From Amaurobius ferox (lineage: Eukaryota; Arthropoda; Arachnida; Araneae; Amaurobiidae), in assembly GCA_951213105.1 (NCBI GenBank), contig OX578147.1, positions 129,518,322 to 129,582,321 on the forward strand: a DNA stretch of 64,000 nt, read 5' to 3'. Made by a program: the position numbers and the translations under genes. Within the stretch, counting starts at the first letter, position 1, and the number at the start of each line of letters is the position of its first letter. The notes under the pieces were generated by a model. That model was given only the letters and a program-made list of their open reading frames with translations. It did not search any database and was not told the DNA's origin. Shown here one piece after another: positions 45,545-57,225 of this stretch.

Positions 45545-46445
45545 TGTAATGCCAGAAATGTAAAGTAATAAATATTTGGAAGGATTAAAAAATAATGGAA
45601 CCAGGAATGCGGGCGGATTATCCCCACGCTAAGCAGATGGGCGATAATATACAGGTGGCCCCATATCTTACATACCACGCCCATGTTTACATACCACACT
45701 AAGCCGTTTGGCGGCAACCGAGACAGCGACGCCATGTCTACGGATTAGCTCTCAGCTCTGCATTTCAGCACGTGGACCGCCGACCGAAAAAGGGATATAA
45801 GTGAGAGTTGCTCGAAGTGGGGGTCAGAATTGGTCAAGGCAGGCTGTTGGAGTTAGACTAGTCAAGAAGAAGCGACGGTAGCAGAGTTAAGAGTTGTGTG
45901 TGCGTCTCTGATATAGGAATTCGAAGGAGAGCTCATGTTCATCTGGTATTGCAAGTGTAAAGTGTGACAAGGCATCGGTGTTACCCAAGTTATATGAAAG
46001 AAGATCAGGTACCGTACAATTAAACTATATGAGGATAACCTATTTGTCTAAATTTGTGTTTTTAAGGAAAAGCTAATTAATGCATCCCACCACGTGCTCC
46101 AACCAAATATCAATTCATCTGGCATTACACCCCCCGAACTACCATTGAGATGTATTCCACTATTGTGATAGTTATTTAATTTGTAAAACTAAAGAGTGTA
46201 AATTGAGTATGTGATAAATAAATGTTTGTTCCTTTACTATTAACCTTAATTTTTTAGTTTGTTAACTTAGTATCCCGTTAAACACAGAAATAGGTGGGTT
46301 TTGCGGCCACCAACGCAATGTACACAGCAGTAAGTTTTAGAACAGATTACATGTATAATTAATATACTAATAAATAATTAATTTAATGTAAAATGCATTT
46401 TTTGACAATATTAATTTTAATCAACAAAATTAATAAATCGGCACA
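45545..46445 (+). repeat. 3' LTR (901 bp)
   Basis: Same length, ends (TGTAATG...GGCACA) and sequence as the 5' LTR. It is followed by the GACAT duplication. Confidence 0.95.
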
Positions 46446-48462
46446 GACATAATATCTGTACTAAAACAGTACAATATACGTCATCATTACCAGACTAAGC
46501 ACTCGAAGCAATATTCATAACTCACAGGAAACCAAGTATCGGAAAAATTGGAAAGTTTAAAACGGAACGATGCAATCACAACGTAATTTGTTCGTAAAAA
46601 TGAAAAATCAAAATGAGGCAGCAAACTAAAGTCAGTTTACGAGTAGCTAGCTCATTTATTAGCCAAGGAAGGAAAGCCATTTACCGACAGTGAGTTAATT
46701 AAGTCATGTTTGCTTGTAGCAGCCAAAGAAATGTGTCCAGAGAAAATGAATTTATTTAAACCTATCAGCCTTTCAGCGAGAACAACTGCTAGAAGAGTTG
46801 AGCACATTAGGAGCAACATCAATAATCAATGGACCAACAAGGCAAATACTCTTGAGTGGTTTTTTCTAGGCTCTTGACGAGTCTACAGACGTTACTGATA
46901 CTGCTCAATCACTGCTGTTTATTCGAGGAGTCAAAGCTGAGTGTGAAGTGACAGAAGAATTAGCTTCTATGAATAGTTTGCATGGAACCACTACAGGCGA
47001 AAACATCTTTAATGAAGTCGAGAAAACGCTAGCAAAGTACAACCTGAAATGGAATCAGTTGAAATGCATTGCAACTGATGGGGATAAAAGTATGTGTGGA
47101 ACATGTAAAGGCTTAGTTGGAAAAATTAACGAGACGCGTGAAAATGTAAGGTGTTCGAAACCTCTGATCATTCATTGTATTATTCACCAAGAGGTACTTT
47201 GTAGGAAACACCTCAATCTACCATGTGTGTCAGCAGTCGTGTCAACCAGTTGTGTTAGCAGTTAACTTCATTCGCTTTTGTGGACTTAACCATAGTCATT
47301 TTCATATTCTTTTATTAGAAATTGAAGTCAAATATTCTGACTTGCCCTACCATACAGCAGTTCGATGGCTCAGCACTGGCAGGATTTCATTGAGATTTTT
47401 TGAACTCAGAGGAGGGATCGAAATATTTCTCAACGAAAAAGACCGCCCTCAACCACTGTTGCCGAATACTGAATGACTTTGGAAATTAGTTTTTGCTGCA
47501 GATATTGTAGGATTTCTTAATGGATTTAATGTAAGACTACGAGGAAGATCAGTGCTCATATGTAAAACTTACACTGCGATAAAGTCATTTCGCCGACAAT
47601 TGGCGTTGATTGAGTCACAGATTATGACACACTACTTTGTGCATTTTCCATGCTGTGAGAAGTTTGAAAAAGAAGCCAGATCTCCACTGCCATAAAAGTT
47701 TGCGGCTGATATATTTTCTGAGCTGAAACTACAGTTTCAACGGCGTTTTCCGGATCTTGATGCAAGTGCAGAAGGCATTTCCATTTTTTTTAAATCCATT
47801 TGACTGTACAACTGAGAAGCTTCCGCCTAACCTTCAATTGGAAGTTATTAATCTGCAAAGCGATGATATGCTAAAAGGCAAACTCAAAGAAAAGACACTA
47901 ACAGTTTTCTATAAATGTCTTCCAGGAGACAAATATGGTCAACTAAAATCATATGCTGCATTTATTTCTGCATTTGGCAGCACTTATCTATGTAGAAAAA
48001 CCGAAAATGAAGTACGTAAAATCGCAGTACAGGTCAGCATTAACAGATGACCATTTGCAATCAATTTTGATGATAGGAAGTACTGATTTTAAACCCCAGT
48101 TTGATAAAATGGTATCTAGAAGAAAGCAATTACATTCCTCTGATTAGTAAAGCTTATTATTATGTTACATTTATTGTTAAATTGTTCAATAAAAAGAAAA
48201 TTTTACCTGTTTCTAAAATACCTTAATTTTACTTAATATTTATAAATATTTCAATCTTTTTTTTTTGTATGTGTGTGTGTGTATCAACAAAATGAATAAC
48301 AGATTTGTGTTTAAAAATTATCGCTGCCATATAAAAAAGATTTGAAAACCTGTTTTTTGATAATTAAATAGAATTACTTATATTAAGTATCTTATAGTAT
48401 GCCTTCTGGCTCGTCAAACCTAAACTTTATACAAAAATAATTTGCAGACTCCTGTACTAGAG

Positions 48463-49968
48463 GATGAGCCTGTACTACAATATATGGATTTTAAAAATGT
48501 TTCTGTGGCGACCGAAAAGAAGTAAGGAAACTTAAAGTTTAACTTATAATTAACATTAATTATTATTAAGCATTAAAGACATGGCCGTTGATCTCATAAA
48601 GTGGAATTATTATTAAACGTACATTGCTCGTTGTTGTGCCGCAATAAACCCTCCAATTATTTTTACCTTTTGTGTAAGTCCTGAAAAGAATTATTAATTA
48701 ATATAAAAAGATTAGACTATTTAAACTTAAACAATATCATTTATCAACAACATCAATTTATCAATAACATCAATTTTCATTAATTATTTTAGCGAGGGGA
48801 CATATGCGACCAGAATTATTAGATTTACGATAGTGTCTAGGACCTGTGATAATCTGAGCACATACCTTCCAGTTTAGTTTTGGGCTTATCATCTCTCAAA
48901 GGCTTGCATCAGTCTTATACTGCCATAACTCTGTTGTGTGTGGCTCCTCCTCGTACTTTTAATGCACTCGCCATTTGATCTACCTCCATTAATTTGGAAC
49001 CTCTTCGGGACACTACAAATCTGTTGGGTTTTTTATGCTTCTCTACCCATGCTCTTCGTTCAAAAATCGTGATCGTTTCTCTTTTCATGTCTGATCTCCA
49101 TCTCTGCTTCTCGTTGTCTACATCTGATTTCGTCTACAACTGCTTTCGTCTGCTGTGGTTCCCTCGGCGTGGGGGGGGGGGTTGCTCCGCCCTTCTTCCC
49201 TTTGGCGCTCATTGGTTCTTCTCAATCCAATGGCATCATTTCACATTTAGCAAGGCCCCTCTCAGCCCCTCTGGTCTGGCACCCCTAAATTTATAGTCCT
49301 TTGACCTTAACGTTCACGTTGTCATAAACCCGGTGCCAGCCAGACTACCGCTTTCTTTGCCGTTCTGGCCACCATAAATACTCAAATAAAAGTGTCTCAT
49401 GTGAGAACAATTTCTGGTCTCACAGTTTCCTCAAAATAAAACAGATTGCGTAAGAATTTGAAAATATTAATAATCTCTATACACATTAAACCCAATACAA
49501 AGACAGTAAAGGATATAATAAAATCAAAAATGCAATTCCGATAAAATTTATTTATATATATATATTTCTTTATGATTTAAATCGAAAAATATTTACTGAG
49601 TGATATTTACTCATTGAGTTTAATTCCCTTTCACAGCAACATGATATTTTTTTTTTCAAATAAAAACTCACTGGGTTTAAAATTGCGTCGCTTAGCAATA
49701 TTATATCATTTTTTTTTTAATTATTTTGAGGAACAAATATCGTTTTCATAATGCTATCTTAATGGAAGGTTTAATAGCAAGTTTTTATTAATATCTCGAT
49801 AACCCCTGGTCTTAAAAACTCGAAACATGGACAACATTTTAAATGGGGGGTGGGGCTATTCTAAATCTACTCCGAAAATTTCCTCCAATTCGGCGCAGCA
49901 GTTCTTTCATGGTGATGAGACAAACACAGAAATAAACACATAGACAGATTTTTAATTTTATTTATATA
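48463..49968. other. Intron, gene-free
   Basis: About 48960-49420 is T/C-rich with a G11 run at about 49170 and an AATAAA near 49385. It might be an LTR remnant, but I could not find its ends. The remainder is AT-rich with CTCATTGAGTTTAATTCCCT-like words. No exon. Confidence 0.35.
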
Positions 49969-50110
49969 CTAGCAGCATACCCGTTCTTCGTACGGAGTAT
50001 ATATTATAAAGAAATTTAAATTCACACTCGTGCAAATTCCTATAGTATACTAAATGACAGTGTTAATCAAAATATTCTGTTAAAATACTAAATTTATTAC
50101 TCCTAAAAAG
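49969..50110 (-). mobile_element. Helitron-like 3' end
   Basis: CTAGCAGCATACCCGTTCTT, then CGTACGGAGTATATA, is the same terminus as 36943-36990 (hairpin CCGT...ACGG and CTAG). I could not place the 5' end. Confidence 0.45.
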
Positions 50111-51206
50111 AATTTTAAGAATATCTGTTCTCACTATGCGAAATTATCTTCACGGGCAGATATGAAGAATAAAATATCCTGTCTCCTTTTGTAAGCAAAT
50201 TTACAAAAATTATGAAATTGAATCAATATATGGAAAATAAAAACGTTAAAATTGTATGGGACCCGTACTACTTGTATGCGCAAATATTTGAAGATATAAC
50301 CTGTATTAGTAGATTACATATATAAATTGAAAATATCAATAAACCCGTACTCTTTAAACCTGAAGGTCGTAACTGATATAAAAGAATGCAAATATACAAA
50401 ATATATGCCAATATATATCAAAGCCAATATATATTGAAGTGACAATAACCAGGCGTAAGCAACTTGCCCAAAGATATTAAATTGTGCTCTACACACATAA
50501 CTTAGTGACGTCCAAGGAAATTTAGTGATGTCGGTGGAGAAAGATGACAGTCGCAATGAACAAATTGGGTCCCTCTTGAGAGTCAGAGAACAAAATGCTC
50601 GCGTTCTGAATTCCTATGTCGTCTTAAACGCAGAAGTTTAATGGCAGTCTTTGTAAAGAATAGCATTAAGAATCATATACGCAGAAGTTGAGCGAAGAAG
50701 ACAGAAGTTGACGCTGACGAAGCGTCATATACGCAAAGTTTATATACGCCATATACGCAAAGTTTATATACGCCATATACGCCAGAAGTTGACGCTGAAG
50801 AAGCGTCATATACGCTGAAGTTTCTCATAAATATTTGCTAAGTAAAAATAAGGAAGTCAGTCATGTCCGGGATAAACACTTACTGAGTGTGACGATATTT
50901 TCCAAACGTTATCAAGTTGGAGATATTGCTTCCAAATTTACGCTTGTGTTAAAGCATGCGTAGGAAGCAATTTACTTTATATTGTAATTTTTGTCTGTGT
51001 GCCAAACATAAGAAACGGCGCAATTTGTATCTTTTTGCGTGAAGCTCGCTTTCCTTGCTGCATTTCATCTCACGCCACCGACAAAATTAACCTCAAAAAA
51101 GTGTTTCAAATATTAGACACTAAATATCAAATTAATCAAAGTACCAGTACAATAGTCATCAATACTGAGGGCATATTTTTAAAAAACTGTATTTAAACGT
51201 ACTTAC
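50111..51206. other. Intron with local short repeats
   Basis: About 50627-50825 repeats GAAGTTGACGCTGAnGAAGC and CATATACGCAAAGTTTATA. GACGCT...AGCGTC forms a small hairpin twice. The rest shows nothing recognisable. Confidence 0.5.
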
Positions 51207-51408
51207 ATAAGTGTCCCAATAGGCGGTCGGATTCCAGTAGCTAAAAGATCAAAGGCTGGACCAGTCACAACATTTAATTCCCCACTTTGAGAAGTCCATC
51301 TCGCCAGGATTTCATTCAAAGGTTTCTCCAAAATTGTGGCGTAGTTTAAGGATTTGGGAATCGAATTGGTGATGAAATTTGCTTGATTCTTGTTCAAAGT
51401 TGAAAAAT
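51207..51408 (-). CDS. ENPP-family gene, internal exon (nuclease-like domain)
   Basis: Acceptor CATTCTTTGCAG, donor GTAAGT. It completes an Asp codon split from the exon at 54656-54794. It encodes FSTLNKNQANFITNSIPKSL, a middle part with NEILARWTSQSGELNVVTGP, then AFDLLATGIRPPIGTL. NVV(S/T)GPxFD is a hallmark of the family's nuclease-like domain. Vertebrate family members continue with an Asp-rich FDxDxDGxxD-type loop; here that is replaced by LLATGIRPP, so the metal-binding loop seems absent. The exon ends inside an ATG codon finished by the next exon. Confidence 0.93.
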
Positions 51409-52255
51409 CTGCAAAGAATGAACATTTTAACTACAGTAGAAGAATTCACTCAAAAGCAAGAAAATGAAATCGTGTATAGAAATGCAACCATACGTTTATA
51501 TCTCTAATGCATCCAATTGAATGTGACTGGCTGTTTAACGGATGATTGAAGTTGCAGCTGTATTCATACGTGCTACATATGCCAAATTGAGCAAGAGTAT
51601 AAAGTGCCATTTCAAAGTATCAGAGAACATCAGAGGTCTCTTTTTGAATTTCAATGGGTCAAAAATATCTTTTTTTATATTCACTGCAATTAGATATATA
51701 AGTAAATTGATTACAACAAACGATGGCTATATGGTTATGTCAAAAGTTTCCTTGCTATTTGTAGCCGATTCCACTTTAAAGTCAAACATTTAAATAATTT
51801 TAGAAATTCTATGACTAACTTTTGAATAGAATGGAAGAAAAACAATATTGCTAAATGTTTAAACTATAATATCCATGCTCATGGAAGCATGCAGGATATT
51901 TTCCAGGGGGCTGCTAAAATTGATTTCATTCAAGATTTGGAGAACATAATCAGCCTTGAAATATGTATTGTTACGAAGTAAATTTGAATAGGTGGTATGA
52001 GCATCACATTTTAAAAATGAGTGTGTATAGTACTTATAAAAATTAGTATGCACTAATTTTTAAAACTTAGTATGTACCACTTTTAAAAACTACTTCGCCT
52101 TTCATAACAGAATTCTAACCTTTCTGAAGACAAAGCAACTAAACTAACAAATTGGACATTTATAAACATGCCAAATGCAATAATCCTAAGTTTTCCATTT
52201 AAGTATAACTTTAAATTGTTTTAATTAATATACATGTGGGTAAAAACAACAGGTC
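51409..52255. other. Intron, gene-free
   Basis: AT-rich. Repeated AAAACTTAGTATG-like words lie at about 52040-52090. Nothing else is recognised. Confidence 0.35.
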
Positions 52256-52256
52256 A

Positions 52257-52447
52257 ATACAACAGATCATATATAATAATGCTACTATCACGGAAAGGTA
52301 ATTGAACTTGGATTTGAAGACAAAGGAACTTGAAGACAAGGCTGCAGTCCTCAGTGATGTACATTCAGATCCCCTTATCCAATTTATAGAATAAAAAATT
52401 ACCTTTCTGCGATTGTGGCATTATTATATATGATCTGTTGTTGTATT
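52257..52447. mobile_element. Small MITE with terminal inverted repeats
   Basis: ATACAACAGATCATATATAA at the left pairs with the reverse complement of ATATATGATCTGTTGTTGTAT at the right. The arms are about 45 bp with a few mismatches around a roughly 95-bp core. Confidence 0.6.
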
Positions 52448-52599
52448 TAATACTGTATTAGAAGGAATAGACATTTTAAAATGTTCATTAAAAAATAATC
52501 GGTATGAATTACATTACGACAACAGATGGCAACACCAAAATATATTTTGGATTAAAATAGAAAATATATTCTATATTTTATTGAGTATGAAATTTAGTT

Positions 52600-53218
52600 T
52601 TAATATAACCTAAGCATTGCATTCTATTTTTCAGAAAATGTTTCTCAACTATTTGAGCAGAATTTCGGCGAAAAATGTGTTCTGCGAAAGTTAACAAAGC
52701 GCGGATAGGGCAGAAGATGTACTGACTCTCACCCTTAAAAGAACTTTAAAAAGCACAATTTTTACTCTGGGGGAAAAAAAGATGGATGCCCTATTTTATT
52801 TTGAAGTGGACCACGTGATCTCATCATATAGTATGGGTGTTATTATTATTTTTATTTTAATTAAAAATCTACCTAACCTATTTTGCTGAATTTTTTTATA
52901 TATATTTTATGGAATAATTTGAATATTTTCTAAAATTTTCGAAGCAATTTGTGAACTTTATCTTAGCTTAAAAAATGTTTGAAAAATAGGCCCCATAGGG
53001 CTCAATGTATTACATTTTTTCTACCCGGGTTTAATCCAAAACTAATTGGTAAATATTCTTCATTTGCATTCCTATATGTCCCACAGACCGTTCCAACAAC
53101 ATACTAAAATTTTATTTTGATAAAAAGTCATTTTTACGGCAGTTATCGTGCGAACGGACAGACAGACATAATGAACAAAGCCATAAACACTTTTTAACTA
53201 CTTGTAAAGTGTTAAAAA
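52600..53218 (-). mobile_element. Foldback-family element, right arm
   Basis: It ends TTGTAAAGTGTTAAAAA at 53218, after AATGAACAAAGCCATAAACA. Inward it matches the 28150-28552 arm (landmarks CCATAGGGCTCAATGTATT, CCCGGGT, AACTAATTGG). The left boundary is uncertain. Confidence 0.6.
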
Positions 53219-54384
53219 GAAAACCCCACTACGCCACGGCTACGCTACGACTGCCGCACGTTCTTTAAAATCTTTCAACTGCAATCTTTTAACAATTTTT
53301 GCAATAGCTCTCGACCACGTAGAAGTAAAAGGCTGCGCCGATGGTGTTAAGATGGATATCCTGGGTGTACCTTGGGAGATTATACCTCTAACACATGAAA
53401 AGTATATAATTTTTTTAATTCATGAAAATTCGTCTATTTATAGTATTGATTCCGTTTAAAATTTGTTTGACAGAGAAGTTTTCGATTTTTCTGATGGTTT
53501 TAGAGATGGAAACTCTGGGATAACATTTTTCGTCACTAAGGAACTGATTTACCTTAAAATCTCCCAAAATCGTGATAAAGCGTAAAATAACTAAAAATCT
53601 AATTCGAATTTTCTTTTAAATCTCACCGAGGCGTATTTTTTCGGTTCTTCAAGTACCTATCCAATTTCATGGCAGTACAATGCTTAGATTTTCTGCTACA
53701 TAAACACACAGTCATCCAGACAACTGCCTTTACTATTATAGATAAAATTCGTAACTGCAATCAAGTGTAACTCAATTTTGTATTTATATTTTTGCTCTTC
53801 AGGAAACTTTGCATTTTGGGTTTACATGGTACTTGAACCCACCCTTCCAATTGTAACCCGGGTAATCCAGAAATTCAGAAAGAAATCAGAAAGTCAGATA
53901 ATTAATAATATAAACACATTGATTTATCTGTCTATCTATCTCTGGGTGATGCTGCTACAAAATGTTGCCAAACGTGTTTCAATTACGGAAAAACATTTCA
54001 ATCTTTTATGACATAACCATGAAGCTTAACGAAACGTGTGACATCATATACAAAAGTGATGCCATGATGTGAGCGACCTGTTTCTTGAGTAATGCAGTGA
54101 CTATACTTCTTTCACAGTAAAATTATGATGTAACCATGGAGCTTTGCATAGCGTATGACATCAGATACTGGAAGTGAGGCCATGATATGGACAGCCCGTA
54201 CCCTACATAATGCAATGACTACACTTCTTTCGCAGCGAAATTATGATGTAACCATCAAGCTTTACGTAGCGTGTGATTTCAGATACTGAAAGCGAGCCTT
54301 GATGTTATTTTATTCCTTAGCATTTTATATATTTTTATTTGAGATACCACGCAATTTAGAGTGTCAAGCTCATTTCGTTAACAT
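53219..54384. other. Intron, gene-free
   Basis: Three diverged direct copies of a roughly 100-bp segment with TTATGATGTAACCATGGAGC and TGATGTnAG/CATGATGTGAGC-like words lie at about 54005-54300. No exon. Confidence 0.4.
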
Positions 54385-54466
54385 GTTTAACCAAAGTTTA
54401 ACTATATCCCACAACTCGCGCTCACTTATCAACAGAACGCGGGATATAGTTAAGCTTTGGTTTAAC
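54385..54466. repeat. 26-bp stem inverted repeat
   Basis: GTTTAACCAAAGTTTAACTA and TATCCC (54385-54410) pair with GGGATATAGTTAAGCTTTGG and TTTAAC (54441-54466), with one mismatch and a 30-nt loop. Confidence 0.85.
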
Positions 54467-54655
54467 ATTTAAAATAGTTCAAGCTTCTTCCAATAAAAAT
54501 AGGCAATATTATTCTCGCGTGTGTTTTTAGTTTATTACTTTTAGGGCAGAATGCCCGCGGGTCTGACTGTTTTACCAGCTTTATAAGATAAAAATTCTAC
54601 AAGCGATATGACATTTTAGCTGGTTCGTTAGAGTTACCTTTCTTTTGCAACATAC

Positions 54656-54794
54656 CTGGTGAATATAAAGGACGTTGCTGCAAATTCCTCTTCTTCACAA
54701 TCGGAGCAGTGTAATCATCACATTTAGCGGCGTCGTTGATGGGGATTCTTGCATCCCCTTTCCAACAGATATCTTCAATTTTGTTAACATTTAT
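54656..54794 (-). CDS. ENPP-family gene, internal exon (start of nuclease-like domain)
   Basis: Acceptor TTCTTTTAACAG, donor GTATGT; it starts in phase 0 and ends after the first base of a codon. It encodes INVNKIEDICWKGDARIPIN, then DAAKCDDYTAPIVKKRNLQQ and RPLYSP. This matches the family's region with a CWxxDxRIPxxxxxxCxxY pattern. The active nonspecific endonucleases related to this fold carry a DRGH motif at the point where this gene reads PLYSPDF, so the domain is expected to be structural, as in other ENPPs. Confidence 0.9.
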
Positions 54795-55030
54795 CTGTTA
54801 AAAGAACATAATTTGATTGTCGTTAAACATTATCTACTTTCAAGGCAAAAATTCCTGACTCTATTTCAAATACAACAGGGATTTCATTAGACTTCGTCAA
54901 ATACAGCAGGGAATTTCGTTACATTTCGCTAACACAATTGCCACATACAACTTTACTTGACAAAATCAGTCTTCAATCTTTAAATTATATTTGCACTCTA
55001 TATTGAAAATTGAACTTCAATCTATCTTAT
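54795..55030. other. Intron, no feature
   Basis: AT-rich sequence with the duplicated word ACAGCAGGGA(A/T)TTC near 54875 and 54905. Confidence 0.35.
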
Positions 55031-55260
55031 TAAAACTGTAAAATAGAGTAATTTAGCTGACTAAAATTGAGTAATCTATCTGACTAAAATAGAGTAATAT
55101 ATCTGACTAAAATAAAATAATCTATCTGACTAAAATAGAATAATATATCTGACTAAAATATAGTAATCTATCTGACTAAAATAGACTAATTTAGCTAACT
55201 AACATAGAGTAATCTATTTGACTAAAATAAAGTAATATATCTGAAGAAAATAAAATAAAG
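55030..55260 (+). repeat. Minisatellite, ~10 copies of a 23-bp unit
   Basis: The unit is close to TAATCTATCTGACTAAAATA followed by GAG, with frequent single-base changes. Confidence 0.9.
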
Positions 55261-56890
55261 TAGTGACATCACGTTATTCAAATATATCATGCATAATAAT
55301 AAAAATTAAGACTAATGGCGAGGTCGCATCTCCTCAAGTAAAAAACAGCTGTTAAATCTCAGAAATATATCGCGCGTTGTATATTTGACCTAAAAAAATA
55401 CCACAATTCAAAAAATCGTAGCAAATAAATATTTTTTAAAAAGAGAATCAAATCATGCTTTTTCATCCTGTTACAATTTGATAATCAGATTGTGTGTAGC
55501 TTAACCGATATCAAAGTTTAAAAATCAATTACGTCTTAGAATCTTGAAAACATACATATTTTTCACGTAAAAGTTCTTATTTATAATTTTATTAAAAATC
55601 GGAAAATCGTTCAGTGCTTTAATTCTGTACAGTGCTTAATTTAAAAATTGTTATTCGTAATTTACGATGGAGTTATATTCGAAACAGTGCAATAATTTTT
55701 CCGATCGCTACCAGCGGATGGTGTGAAAGCTAGAAAAATCGTTCAAAATTTTGTTTCAATATTATATAACTACTAAATCGAAATTTCTTTAAAAATCGTT
55801 CAGAGGTATCTCTTGAATTATCAGAAAGTAACGAAATTTCGTAGCTATGCTAATGTCGCTTGCATTTTCCCCTATAGCGCGCGCGCACGAACACACAAAC
55901 AAACATTATATTACTTTTCCTACATATACATAGTATAATGTATAGGAAAAGTATTCAGTCAAAAATTCGAATTTCAGGTTTCGACGTAAGAGACCGTTTT
56001 AAGCATCCCTGAATTCGAATCGAACGTTTTTGATGCGATGTATGTGTGTATGTACATGTGCATATGTGTGTATTAGTGTGTGCGTCCGTAAGACTATGGA
56101 TTTGAACTCATAAATAAATAAGGCGTTTTGAGAGTAGTTTGACACGATTATTACGATCTATAAATACTGGAATCCTATTTATTTTACACGCGATAGAACG
56201 TTCGAAACACCCCCAAAATTTTAAGCAATTACTTAAAAAGTCGTTAAAAAATCAGAGCAATAAATAATGCTAAATAATAAATCATTTTATACGTAGCTTT
56301 TTAGTCTAAAATGGATGACACAAACTTTGGAACGCTAACGTAAACCGTTCAGGAGATATTGCACGTTTTCAAATAAATATATCTAAAAAATTATATAAAA
56401 ATGAACAGTAGTAAATATCATCAAATGTGTAAGATTTGACGATAAATTTAGCGACCTTTGCGACTCATTTAGCGAAATATCGCCAACTTGGTAACTGTTT
56501 TTAATGTGGTACGAATTGACGGATATGTCTTCTAATTGTAATACACAAATAATGTCACAAAAATAACGCCAAATTGATGAGTAATAATTAACGTATATAA
56601 TGGAGTGTATTGCTTAGCAGATGTTTGTAATGTTTCCAACTGTCGAGCTATATTTGCACTAAACATGAGTTAATTTGACACCTTAAAATAAATGCACATG
56701 TCATCCAGAAGAGTGCTTAATGTCAACGTTTAAAACATTGTACCGTGAATCTTTTCCTCCATTATTTCGTATTGAAAGAAGTAAAGTACTTGTATTATGT
56801 AGGGAAAGTCATGTGCAGCCCATATATTTTTTGCTGTTAAAACTTACCAAGACTGTTACTAAATAACATTAGAAAATCGAACATACGCAC
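55261..56890. other. Intron with dispersed repeats
   Basis: About 55905-55950 is a small inverted repeat (TACTTTTCCTA...TAGGAAAAGTA) next to a GT-rich stretch (56035-56090). About 56440-56580 shares Helitron-like interior words with 37300-37740. About 56700-56840 ends in GGGAAAGTCATGTGCAGCCC, the motif seen at 10499 and 27719. Confidence 0.5.
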
Positions 56891-57073
56891 CTGTCCCTTC
56901 AGGGTGAAGGATGCCCACATTGGGATTCTATACTTGAGATCAAATGCAGCGATGTAGTCCTTGTTGTACAGCAAACGAAGAGTGTTCTTGTCCTCTTGGC
57001 TGTACGGAATTCCAAATGGTAAATGAAGGTCCCGTAGTGCTGCAACATTTTGCTCCTGGGTTTGCTTCTGAGT
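56891..57073 (-). CDS. ENPP-family gene, internal exon (linker)
   Basis: Acceptor TTACTCTCCAG, donor GTGCGT, both phase 0, 61 codons. It encodes TQKQTQEQNVAALRDLHLPF, then GIPYSQEDKNTLRLLYNKDY and IAAFDLKYRIPMWASFTLKG Q. The LPFGxP...LL...Y...F....IPMWxSxT series matches the linker before the nuclease-like domain (LPYGRPxVL...LxMPLWTSYT in vertebrate members). It follows the exon at 60008-60189. Confidence 0.95.
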
Positions 57074-57225
57074 CTGGAGAGTAATTTGGAAATAAATATC
57101 AATTATACTGGTTTGAATTAAATTGACCCCTGTTAAAAATAAGAATCAAGGCAATTTTTAACAGAAAGAACCGACTTCGTTAAGAACAGAACGATTCCTA
57201 TAGTTTTAACATTTCTGAATATAAA

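Larger units (their letters stand above)
38220..46445 (+). mobile_element. Ty3/gypsy LTR retrotransposon, apparently complete
   Basis: 8226 bp, flanked by a perfect 5-bp target duplication GACAT (38215-38219 and 46446-46450). LTRs of 901 bp lie at each end. Gag and pol frames are open. The domain order protease, reverse transcriptase, RNase H, integrase is that of Ty3/gypsy (Metaviridae). No env-like frame lies between pol and the 3' LTR. It is inserted in a hAT relic and antisense to the ENPP-family gene. Identical-looking LTRs and intact frames indicate recent insertion. Confidence 0.95.
38089..48147 (+). pseudogene. hAT transposase (GTF2IRD2-like), broken by retrotransposon
   Basis: The 5' part at 38089-38219 reads MSLSKAEKKRKVDFECRAF and KAEWSVNYF, ending in a CLLCND zinc-finger-like stretch. 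It is cut at GACAT. After the retrotransposon the frame resumes at 46451 and continues with several frame breaks. 46948-47265 gives NSLHGTTTGENIFNEVE and later CIATDGDKSMCGTCKGLVGK. 47225-47476 gives SDLPYHTAVRWLSTGRISLR. 47757-48147 is the C-terminal part. TTTGExI, TDGxxxMxGxxKG, IIHQExLC and VRWLSxG are the known motif series of this hAT group. Stops and frameshifts show it was already decayed. Confidence 0.85.
37821..48454 (+). mobile_element. hAT transposon split by a Ty3/gypsy element
   Basis: The left end CAGGGGTCGACAAACTACGG followed by CCAGCGGGCCAAATCC is the classic hAT (Charlie-like) terminus. The right end TTTGCAGACTCCTG (to 48454) is its decayed complement. Flanking 8-mers TAGTAGAA (37813-37820) and TACTAGAG (48455-48462) agree at 6 of 8. 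Removing the 8.2-kb retrotransposon leaves about 2.4 kb, a normal hAT length. Inside is a GTF2IRD2/ZBED-like transposase relic. Confidence 0.75.

Noticed and set aside
48960..49440. A solo LTR with AATAAA signal
   Set aside because: No terminal TG/CA pair or target duplication could be placed.
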